A stretch of 64,000 bases of DNA from Trametopsis cervina. Lineage: Eukaryota; Basidiomycota; Agaricomycetes; Polyporales; Irpicaceae. A program made the translations under genes and the position numbers. The DNA lies in contig MU278387.1 of assembly GCA_022385755.1 (NCBI GenBank), forward strand, positions 32,715 through 96,714. Reading direction: 5' to 3'. Below, piece by piece: positions 20,458 through 30,262 of the stretch. Below the pieces are notes generated by a model. That model was given only the letters and a program-made list of their open reading frames with translations. It was not told the origin of the DNA and did not search any database. Numbering within the stretch: position 1 is the stretch's first letter; each line of letters starts with the position of its first letter.

Positions 20458-21387
20458 ATGGTTGAAGTTGAGACCCCCATGGCGAACCGACGACTGCGAA
20501 AACGCCGCTCGAAAGAGTACGATGAAACGTCTGCCTCGTTGAAAGCTATACGCCTTTGTTAGCTAATAAGAAGCAGACGCCTCTGGACTATACTGGGTTC
20601 GAGGAGGCGGCGGAGGCCATAGCGAAGGAGAAGAAGGAGAATAAGAAAGCAGTGAGTCTGTCGTTCGCAGCGTCGTACAACAACAAGTGACACAGAATCA
20701 TAGTACACAATTCCTACCCCTCCTCCAGCCCTCAAGCACGTTCCTCTCCTCAATCGCCAATAAGCTCGCCGCCTCCGTAGACTCCGGCTCGTACGAACCG
20801 CTGTCTGACATATCATTGCAGCCCTCGCTGATCCGGAACGGTACCATGAAGGACTACCAACTGCGCGGGCTCTCGTTCCTCGCACATATGCATGACAATG
20901 GGATGAACTGCGTCCTCGGCGACGAGATGGGCCTCGGCAAAACCTTGCAGACTCTGTCGCTGTTTGCTTACGTTGCAGAGACCACAAAGGGCACAATAGA
21001 ACCTCACCTGATCGTTTGTCCACTCTCCGTCGTCGACACCTGGCTCCGAGAAATTAAGCACTGGCTTCCGTCCTTTCGTACCCTCCGCTTTCACGCTCAC
21101 GAGTTGGAACGGACGCGCCTGAAACTCGCTATACGCGATGGCGAGGTTGCTTTTGATATCTGCGTGACGACGTACGAGGGGTATAGCATGGAAGACAGCT
21201 GGTTCAAGTCGCGCCGGTGGACGTACATCGTCCTTGACGAAGGACACCGTATCAAAAATTCGGAGACCCAGATCGCCCACAAGCTTCATGGTATTGGCTC
21301 GCTATATCGACTCGTTTTAACAGGCACGCCCGTTCAAAATAATCTGGTCGAGCTTTGGGGCCTACTACACTGGCTCTATCCGAATAT
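20458..21387 (+). pseudogene. SNF2-family chromatin remodeler, truncated and frameshifted
   Basis: The ATPase N-lobe is well preserved: LQPSLIRNGTMKDYQLRGL, Walker A GDEMGLGKTLQTL, LIVCPLSVVDTWLREIKHW, the DEGH box VLDEGHRIKN and TGTPVQNNLVELWGLLHWL. Exon 1 is 20458-20651, a 44-nt intron follows, and exon 2 begins at 20696. In exon 1 the ATG frame (ending SLKAIRL) hits TAG at 20560, while the conserved part (LLANKKQTPLDYTGFEEA) is in another frame from about 20556, so a small indel broke the start. At about 21387 the reading frame runs into the 3' end of the kinase copy 4 unit, and the whole second helicase lobe is absent. Both lesions mean it cannot make an active remodeler. Fragments of the missing part lie at 16651-16900 and 12300-12560. 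Confidence 0.85.
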
Positions 21388-21423
21388 GGTACTATACGCA
21401 AACATACATGTTCATTAGATCTA

Positions 21424-22752
21424 TTATATATTAGACTGAGGGCGTAGGTAGAGAGGTACAATAGAATGGAGCAGTGTTGAATATGTGAAGAAGATAACTC
21501 GATAGATATACGGGACTTGGACGCGCTGCATCCAATGGACCACTCGTCGGTTGCGAGTTCGCTGCTTCATCGAATATACTAGCCAGATTATATATCGCAA
21601 GCCAAATAAATTGACCCCGTCCCTGCCCTCAGAGGTGTTGAGCAGACGTATTGAAACACGTGAAGTAAACTAAAAACTCACGCAACATGATAAGGTGCAA
21701 ACCAATAAAGCCATTGTGTCATCTTGTTCCATCGCGATACAATTTGAAGAAGAGTCATTGACTGAGATGCGGTAGGGCGCATTCTAGGGTCATTGTTTGA
21801 CAGTATCTCGCAAAACATCCATAGCGCTGGAGGGACACGAACACGCCCGTTGCGTGGGATATGCACGGCATAAAGGCTTGCCTTCTATATGAATGGTCAG
21901 AGCACCATCAAATGTATAGTGAATATAGAAGACTTACATAGCACATGCTCAGAGCAGTTTGTCCCGTGCAGTATATATCATATGCATAGGGATTGACACT
22001 ATCTTCACCTTCAGGAGGGACATAGTGACCTCCCATTGGCAGGAGCGGAACGCATATGTTTCCATGGGACCCTCTTGGTGGTGGCGGGAGTTCTTTCGAG
22101 CTGCCAAAATCAATCAAATAGCACCTTGACTCTTGCACCTGGAATGGAGATGTCGGAACTGATGGCTTGCGGCAGACCACCAGGTTAGTTGTGTGGATAT
22201 CCTGCACACATTTCAGACAGTCTGCATTAGCATTATAAACGTGTGTACTTACGAAGTGAGCTATCCCATTCTCATGCATGAACTCAAGGCCCTGAACGTT
22301 ATGAGCATCGGAGTGACCAGACATGAGGGATTACTTACTTGCAACACCTGCCAGATAACATCCATCAGAGTGTCCAATGAATGCCATGGCAAGAATGTAA
22401 CCTCAATCAGCCATGGCATTACAATGATGCTGGTTTCGTTGCATGGGACGATCTCCACCGGAATTGTGTGGTTACGACTGGATGAGATAGCCAGCAGACG
22501 CCGCAGAACACGGAGTTCTATACGGGCGAATTGCTCATTATCAGGGTCAACAGACTTCAGCACGAGCAGCGTGCCATGTTCATCACGAAATGACCGTACG
22601 CGCTGCCATAAATCCTGTCCGCATCCACATCATCAGCACAGTGCAACATGGGAAGGATTGTGACGAACCTGATATTTGTAGAACGTGAGTCGTCGGTCTT
22701 TTGGGATTTGTAACTCCTCCTCCGACCATTTGTATAGATTAATAGTGCTCAT
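21424..22752 (-). CDS. Protein-kinase-like family protein, copy 4
   Basis: Six exons on the minus strand: 22752-22669, 22614-22339, 22291-22253, 22201-21938, 21884-21682 and 21622-21424, giving 354 residues. It keeps GTLLVLKS, HFDIHTTN (Asp and Asn of the catalytic loop) and LIDFGSS. Intron 5 carries small deletions relative to the other copies while the flanking exons keep frame, which supports the six-exon model and the extra C-terminal exon. The last exon again has a hydrophobic stretch (YIYRVIFFTYSTLLHSIV). The gene converges with the truncated SNF2 gene, and its stop codon lies only about 37 bp from the SNF2 break. Confidence 0.8.
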
Positions 22753-22826
22753 CTAGGCACTGGCACTGTGAGACTGGAGGATAAACATACACGAAGATAC
22801 ACGTGCAGTACCGATTGTTGATTAAT

Positions 22827-22832
22827 CACGTG
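22827..22832 (-). promoter_or_regulatory. CACGTG box upstream of kinase-like gene 4
   Basis: CACGTG lies 74 bp before the ATG at 22752, next to TTGATTAAT as in copies 1 and 2. Confidence 0.5.
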
Positions 22833-22899
22833 CCAGTGCGTAGTTCGCTGAGTGGACTTGACGTCCCGAGCTGAGTCCGAGGTTCGCGCGACGCACGCA

Positions 22900-24730
22900 C
22901 GTTACGCTCTTCGCATTGCGCACCTTGCTGCGTAGCCGCAGAGGCGAGGCTCTCATACAGCTCCCGGCGAGTACCGTTGCTCGGTATTGGGGACCATAGC
23001 ACAACTCGATATCTCATGTGCACTCTCTAACTATCAGATAGCAAACTGGGATATCGCGTTGGTGCTATAGCTCCCAGTCGTTCCTCTCAAACAGTGAAAA
23101 CCTTGGTCCAGGGTATAGTCTTCCCCTTCCGACAGGCGCGCCTTCATACTGGTTTCAAGCCGTGCCAGAATCCCTCCACAGGTCACATGTTACACCCTAC
23201 ATCAAGGAGCGTAGATCAGCCAAGGATAAAGACGCAAGAAGCAGACGCAGGAACAGATGGGCAACTCACCAGCCCATCAGTCTGGCACCTGAGCATGACG
23301 GTAAGATCTATACCTTCAGGCCAGACGGGATGGACGTGCTTGTGGGTCGAGGTCGCTATACAACCTCAACCACCACGGTTCATCAGAGAAAACGGGTGCA
23401 GAGCATCGCACGATTGAGTTGTCTGCCACCGATCGCGAAGGCTTTCAAACTGAAAGCGCGCAACGCAAATCAGCCGTGGACAATGATACCAGAAGCAAAG
23501 GCAAAACGGGCTACTCACCGGCCAATCAGTCAAGCACCCGCCTGTGGAGGTACGGTCCCTCCTTCCAGGCGCGGTGGTGGGCCGCGACCTTGACAAGATC
23601 CACCCACGAGACATGCCACCGCATGTTCTACGGTTGAGTTGTCTGCTACCGAAGCCCCAACGAGCTTCTTCGGGAAGCTTAAGTGCCATATGAAAGAAAC
23701 TTTTTATCGCTCTTCCTCATACGCCGGCTGAAGCGTGCGGACTGCGAAGAAACCGGTGCGATGGGTGAGGGCCACTGATGGACCCGTGGGCTGCGGAAAG
23801 AACGGCCTATGGGTGGGACAGTACGGTAGGCCTAGGGCTCTGCTTGAATATGTTGTCATATATGAAGCCGGCCCCCTCTTCCCGGGGAGGCGGATGACGG
23901 ACCTCCGCAAGGTTTTCGGTGCTGCGCAAAGAAGAAGCTGGTGTGAGCAGCGTGAAGGGTCGTTTTGTGTCGCCGGATGGTAAAGAAGCGAGACCACACC
24001 TGAAAGCCCATGTCGAAGAAACCGAGCCCTGCGAGGTTCGGATGACAGGTGCTTCCCCCAGCTCACCTCATACAACGGCAGCCGGCCCTCTCGTGTTGGC
24101 ATGCGTCGGTGTTCTCATACATGTTAATATGAGGCAACACAGCACGACTCGATACCCTAAGCATACTCGTTAGATGGAGAGCCAACTAGAGAGCAAACTT
24201 AGAACACGGCAGTGCTGTGAACCCCTCGCGGGGTGCATGTTTGAGAGGGTTTCCCCCGGCACTAAAGGGATTAGATGAGCTATGCACAGATGTGAGGGGC
24301 GCCAACAAGATATTTGCTCACCGGTCAATCAGTCTAGCAGCATTGGGGGGATGTGTTCTGCTCTGTCTGACAAGCGTCCTAGACACTTTGATTCGGATCG
24401 TACCAAATTCTCCCTGTAGGAGACATGTCAGACAGAGTTTCTCCTAACATTGAGGAACGCAGATCAGCTGTGGACAAATATGCAAGAAGCAGAAATACAC
24501 GGGATACTCACCGGTCAATCAGTATCTGCGCACGAGGGTACGGTATATCTCTTCACGGCCAGAACGCGTCTGTCGTGCGGCGTTGGGCCTCGACGGAGGC
24601 CTCTACAAGACCCACCCACGGTTCATCACATCACAGAAAACATGCGTGCAGTGTCGCGCGATTGAGTCGTCTGCCTCTGGCGGCTTCGCAAGTGCCCCAG
24701 GGGGAACTTCCTCGGGAAGCTTAGGTTCCA
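22900..24730 (-). repeat. Degenerate tandem modules with splice-like borders (unit B)
   Basis: This is the counterpart of the modules at 14370-16080. Here the module at 14600-14830 is missing: the run goes directly from the CCACGGTTCATCAGAGAAAACGGG copy to the ATTGAGTTGTCTGCC copy carrying AAACTGAAAGCGCGCAACG. Module number therefore differs between the two duplicated units, as expected for unequal exchange. Minus-strand donor-like GTGAGTAG and branch-like CGGCTGAT signals are kept. Confidence 0.55.
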
Positions 24731-25210
24731 TATGAAAGGAGCTTTTATCACCGTTCCTTATACGCCGGACTCTCTGGTGGGGTGTGCTGCGAGGAGATCG
24801 GGACGAATGGTAGATACATTGGACGCCGACCTGCGCGTGGTGAGAAGAATGAGCTTTGCGTGAAACAGCAGACCTGCGGCTTTTTTCAGGCGTGTTGTTG
24901 TGCGTGAAGCTGGTTCTCGTTGTGCTTGGCGATGGTGGCTTGTCCGCAGCAGTTTTGATAGTAGACTATGCATTCCCCTTTGTGTCCCGTTTTCTGATCA
25001 CGGCGTGGAGAGTGGACGACCTCTGGGTGGATTGTAGCCACATAGCGGATATGGCGTGGGCGGAGAATGAGGGACGAGACCAGTGGGTGCTGTGAAGGGC
25101 CGTTTTGTAACGCCAGTGATGGGCGAAGGTAGGGAAGCTTCGTTCACTTCACTTCCTCAATATCAGCAACTATTTGAATCTTGTTCAATTCGCACTGGCG
25201 GATGTGCACG

Positions 25211-26086
25211 CTTCCCGCGCTTTGCACACTGCGTACCTTGAATATTGCGCATCAATAGCTGTCCAACGCCTGTGTGCGTTGCAAGGCAAGTTTTGTGCGA
25301 ACTCACTCATTGGAGTTGAGCTATTTCGAGCCATAAAATTCGTGGGTGTAGCCTATTTCATTTTAGTCATTGTCACGCGTGAATTTGCGATCGTCGTCTC
25401 GTCTCTCACCAATATCCCGACCACCCTGAACACCGCAACTGAGTAGATACTCGCGTCTTATATAGAGTTGCCAGGGGTGTACTGTGCGAGTGAATTGCTG
25501 ACGATGCGTAGTGAGGCTCTAATATGTTTGCGAGCATTTTTTTTGCGGGATGGCTGATCTTCGTCATTTAGTGAAACATTTCCAAGGCTCTAGAGGTGCT
25601 TGATGATCGCCCTTCGGTAGGCGGTTTTCTCCAGATGAACGGTCGTGGCGGTGTTGAATCATCAATGGGCCGCTTACCCAGCGCATGGATATTGCGTTCC
25701 TCATCGCTGGTACTTGATGGCGCTTGGCCCCGCTTGACCTCCCTCCGCAAAGTTGTCTCGTGCTAGCAATTCAACAGCTATAAAGGAGGCGCGACGGGAG
25801 GAAACTAGCGGATGGCGTTCGTCCAGTGCTCGCTCGCGCAATCCTGATGTCGACGAAGCAACGCAGGAGGAGCAGCCTATCCCTTGATGGCGATGGCGCA
25901 CTGGCAAAAATCTACGCGTCTCGAGTCGACATCTCGCCACCTGGTACACCACGGAACGCGCGAGAAGAGGAGACGGTTGAATGAACCTGCCACCATCCTT
26001 AAAAGGGTGGCAGCCTTCGCCAGGTTGATCTATTTCCTTCCTCTTCGCCGGCCGCTCTTTCTCCTTCTTTCTCTTCCCTTACCACC
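25211..26086. other. Intergenic region before the MFS transporter
   Basis: No gene was recognised. The last 60 bp before 26087 are pyrimidine-rich (CTTCCTCTTCGCCGG, CTCCTTCTTTCTCTTCCC), a usual core promoter/leader composition in these fungi. A CACCATGTCC context surrounds the transporter ATG. Confidence 0.45.
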
Positions 26087-28422
26087 ATGTCCGCCTCTAT
26101 CAAAAGTGAACCCGACCTCGATGGGCGGACGGTGATCTCCGAGTCTAAGACAAGAGACTATGAGGGCGGAGGCATTCTGCCTGAGACGGCCGATGTATAT
26201 AGCGAGGAGGACTCTGGTATTGACCCGGTGTATCAGGCAAAAGCACGTATCCTCAACGATGCATTGCAAGAGATTGGGATGGGTAAATATCAGGTATGTC
26301 ATTGTCCTTAAGCTACCCGCGAGGCGTATGGCCCCGCGTCCGCCAAGTCTGTTATCGTTATCGAGGCGCTGACTGTGGCGTATGCATTATAGTGGTGGTT
26401 ATTCGTCGTTACAGGATTCGGGTGGTTCTCGTGAGTGTTATTTCGCGATTCTGCACGCGTTCCTTTACTCATGGTGTGCACAAAGAGACAACTTGTGGCC
26501 GGTATGCTGACCGTTTTATTTCTGTGGTGAATGAACTAACTCTGGAGTGGTACTGCTTCGCAGATCGTCACAAGCTTGATCCTCTCGCCCGTAGTGAATG
26601 AATTTGGCTTCCAAGGCCCGTTTCTCAAACTTGGTCAGAACATCGGTCTCCTTGTAGGTGCCGCGTTCTGGGGCGTAGCATCAGACGTATGGGGCCGACA
26701 GTGCGTATTTCCGGATTCCCAGTTTTCAACTCTATTGATAGTCTGATTTCCATCTGTGGCTGATGACACTTGCAGATGGGCGTTCAACCTTACCTTGTTC
26801 GTTACGGGCGTATTTGCTACAGCTGCAGGCGCGTCGCCTGGATTTGTTGCACTATGTTCACTGGCTGCCGTATGGAGTATCGGAGTCGGCGGCAATCTTC
26901 CTGTTGACTCTGCTGTGTTCTTGGGTATGTGCCGCCACGCACAGTTTGTCCACACCACGGGCTGATTCGTGTCCACAGAGTTTATGCCATCATCGCATCA
27001 ATACCTCCTAACAGTTCTTTCTATCTGGTGGGCATTGGGTCAGCTCATCGGTAGTTTGGTGTGTCTCAGAACTCTCGCTCTATCTCTACCTGCTATACTC
27101 ACGCGATTATCAAACAGATCGCTTGGCCTCTCATCGCTAACTTCTCCTGCTCCGGTTCGACCCCCGCCACATGCCCTCGCGGCTCGAACCAAGGCTGGCG
27201 GTATTTCATGTACACGATGGGCGGGCTCATGCTCCTGCTTTGGGCATTGCGCTTCTTCGTCTTCCACCTGTACGAGTCGCCTAAGTACCTTATGGGCCGC
27301 GGACGCGATGCGGAGGCTGTTGAGGTGGTGCACAAGGTGGCGCAGTACAATGGGCGCGAGTCGAGCCTCACACTAGAGATGTTGACGGCCGCGGGCCAGC
27401 TCAAGAGCGCTGAGGATGCGTCGGAGGCCGCGTTCGATACGAGCGCGAAGGCTGCGGCTCTGCGCAAGATCAAAAGCTTCAGCGGGTCACATGTTAAGCC
27501 GCTGTTTGCAACGCGGAAGTTGGCGTACTCGACGACGCTGTTGATTATCCTCTGGGGTACGTGATTTTGAATGTTAGACATTGACCTTGCACTTATTGTA
27601 TCTCTCAGCCTTGATTGGCCTCGCGTTCCCTCTGTAGGTGGTGCCTTTGACAGGTTTGGTGTGATGCTAACATAAAATTTACAGGTACAACGGATTCGTG
27701 ACATTCTTGTAAGTACTTGGAAATATCGTACTTCATGGTAGCTAACCCTTTGGCATCAATAGCCTGGCCACTCGAGGTGCTGATTTCGGTGACGGCTCTG
27801 TGAACACAACGTACCGCAATGTAAGCGAATTGCTGCGACCATGTGCGAAATATACTCACAAATTGTACGTTCATAGCAAGTTATTCTCAGTGTCATTGGC
27901 GTTCCCGGTGCGCTCCTCGCAGGTTGGATGGTTGAACTCCCTCTTCTCGGCCGTAAAGGCACTTTAGCCATCACCACAAGTAACGCTCACTCCCTCCTTT
28001 CAATCTACTCATACTGATGTATTCATAGTCCTGACTGGGGTGTTCCTCTTCGCCGGAACAACTGCGCGCACGTCCAACGCGCTTCTCGGCTGGAACTGCG
28101 GGTACACGTTCACAAGCAATATCATGTACGGTGTCCTATACGCCATCTCGCCCGAGCTCTTCCCCACGAAGGATCGCGGCACCGGGAATGCGATCGTCGC
28201 CACTGCCAACCGCGTCTTCGGTATCATGGTATGTGTTCAATGTTTCCCTTCGTATGTGACGGAAGACTGATATATTCCGATGCATCACAGGCCCCGATTA
28301 TCGCCTTGTATGCGGACTTGAACACGCCTGTGCCGATATACCTCTCTGGCGCGCTCTTCATTGCGTCAGGGCTCATTGCGCTGTTGCTGCCCTTCGAGTC
28401 GCGCGGTAAGGCTTCTATATAA
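26087..28422 (+). CDS. MFS transporter, sugar-porter/SV2-like
   Basis: Thirteen exons (26087-26293, 26393-26430, 26486-26501, 26564-26700, 26776-26924, 26979-27058, 27118-27556, 27609-27633, 27685-27708, 27763-27820, 27877-27979, 28029-28228, 28291-28422) join with consistent phases to 535 residues. The N-terminal tail is acidic (YSEEDSGIDPVYQAKA) and is followed by GFGWFSDNLWPIV (helix 1) and GVASDVWGRQWAF (the loop 2-3 MFS motif, normally G.L.D..GRR). Loop 6-7 contains FHLYESPKYLMGRGRD, like the PESPRWL region of sugar porters, and YAISPELFPTKDRGTGNA is the conserved late-helix motif. The order fits a 12-helix plasma-membrane symporter of the fungal SV2/carboxylate-sugar group. Substrate cannot be read from sequence. 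Exon 3 is only 16 nt. Confidence 0.88.
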
Positions 28423-28797
28423 TAAAAGAGAACTGTAGTTGGGTACGGCTTACGGCTTGCGCACTATATTTATTTGGGTTTATATCACAATCATTATTAC
28501 TTAGTCTTGAAAGAGCAACTTGACTGTAGTGTCAGTCCTGAATGGGAGCTCGTAAGTACATCTCTGTGGCAAGTAAGTCACCATACCGGCCATGGCGGTT
28601 CGTTCTAGGTCACGTTCGAACCAAATGAGAGCCGGAAGTCACCCAATTGGCTCAATTGCCACATCTCGGTGTCTGCCGCGACTCTGCGCTCATGGGGTAC
28701 GCGCGCTGTCCCCAGCACAGTCTAATCCGTCGTACGACCACCCACGCAACCACCGACCAGTGCCTTCTGCCAGTAAACAGCTTTGGCGGACATCACT

Positions 28798-29897
28798 ATG
28801 TCACCTAAAGTGCTAAGTGAGATAGCAAAGGGCAAGCAGAGAGAGATAATTCCTTCAGAGCACTGCGAACCGGGCCCATCAACATCCGAGCCACCTACAA
28901 AGACCCTCGTAGTGCGTTTCTCAGAGGGGCTACCGGACCTCACTTTTCAGGTTGCCGAGAAGGATACTGTGCGGGATGTGAAACGACGGGTATGTACACT
29001 GTATCCCGGACGGTCTTGTTCACTCATGGAAGCAGATTCGAGACCACAGGCCACAATTGACGGACCACCGCCTTCGACTCATCCACTCTGGCAGACTGCT
29101 CGCAGATGGTGTATTCCTATACTCATGGTTGACTTCCCTTGAAGAACGGCAGCGGCGTGCCACAGCTGGAATGACGGAGGAAGCACCAGATGCGTCCCAG
29201 CCAGCTGCAAGTATCTGGCTGCATTGCTCCGTCGGTCCCAAGATAGAACCTGGAGAGGAGGATGAGACGAGGATACAGGTACGTTGTGTTGAGTAGAGTT
29301 GCAGCTGGCTATGTGTCTTAACCCATATGTTGTAGAGAGCGCAGCTGAAGCCGCTGAGAGGGTTTGACCGGCTAACCGCAGCTGGGTTCACTCCTGAGGA
29401 CATTGCCAACATGCGCCTTCAGTTTCACTCTCAATCAGCTACGGACTTCCTTGAAGAGGACGCTGCGAACCCCGAGGAATGTGAGTGTTCCGATCTTTTG
29501 TGCATTCCCGGTAGCTGAATGACATTGGTGATACAGACGAGGAGCACGCTCGCGCCCTAGAAGAACAATGGATTGACTCTATGGACAGCGTCGGAGGCTC
29601 ATCACTCGCTGACTCATCGACGGAAACCCCCAGTGTTATCCTGAACGGGATGATATTAGGATTCTTCTTTCCAGTCATCCCGTTATTCTTCTTCCATGAG
29701 CAGAAACGAGCTGTATTTTGGGAGGAGGGCCCAGCTCACGACGTGGTCGAACGGCCGCCGCTGTCGTGAGTACCGCCTCTACCCCTCACGCGCAGATTTT
29801 GATGTTGTTTGACAGGAAACGCGTGCAGATGGGTATCATAATTGGCTTCCTTATGAACATGGTATTTGGAATATGGACGTATGCACTCTCTACATGA
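28798..29897 (+). CDS. dsc3: Dsc E3 ubiquitin ligase complex subunit 3-like protein
   Basis: Five exons (28798-28989, 29036-29278, 29336-29480, 29537-29765, 29816-29897) give 296 residues. In fission yeast the Dsc complex is a Golgi membrane ubiquitin ligase required for cleavage of the SREBP Sre1; Dsc3 supplies a ubiquitin-like domain and membrane helices. Here the N-terminal ubiquitin-like domain (about residues 35-115) shows LVVRFSEGLPDLTFQV, VRDVKRR and LRLIHSGRLLADG. The C-terminal domain has LRGFDRLTAAGFTPEDIA and MRLQFHSQSATDF, typical of Dsc3 C-terminal (DUF2407_C) proteins. Two hydrophobic segments follow (LGFFFPVIPLFFF; IIIGFLMNMVFGIW) separated by a charged loop. The start at 28798 is the first ATG of the frame. 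Confidence 0.9.
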
Positions 29898-30262
29898 TCA
29901 CGCCTGGAAAATATGCAAGTTACCGGTCGCTTTTGAGGGATTTAGATAGGACTGACCGTCTCCTCATGCTTGATCTTCCTGTCATATACCCTTCGTTACA
30001 CGTCTTAATTGCTTTGTACTTACTCCTAATACTGCATGTACGAGTATTTGTTTTGTGAATCCCAAGATCTGCATCAGATAACCACGTTTTCGGTGATTTC
30101 ATCGGACGCGAGGCGCGTACTTCAAATTTTTGTTCCATACCACCACTGTTCTCTTTCTACTGATACCCAGCCTTCCGCTCTCTTTGTACTTTACTGCCTC
30201 AGAACCAGTTCGTGAAGTTTCAGACACGCGTTTGAGTCGCTCCTGACCCTCCCACAGTCGAG

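Larger units (their letters stand above)
21388..25210. repeat. Segmental duplication, unit B
   Basis: This is the second copy of the unit at 12590-16560, in the same orientation, containing kinase copy 4, its CACGTG promoter, tandem modules and the same right end. Its left border is abrupt: SNF2 coding sequence ends at CTCTATCCGAAT and unit sequence (ATGGTACTATACGCAAAC) begins. The equivalent position beside copy 3 reads ATGGTACCATACGCAAAC. Confidence 0.85.

Noticed and set aside
12590..25210. Interpretation of the kinase units as a classical transposon
   Set aside because: No transposase, reverse transcriptase, terminal inverted repeat, LTR or target-site duplication could be seen; segmental duplication explains the data with fewer assumptions.
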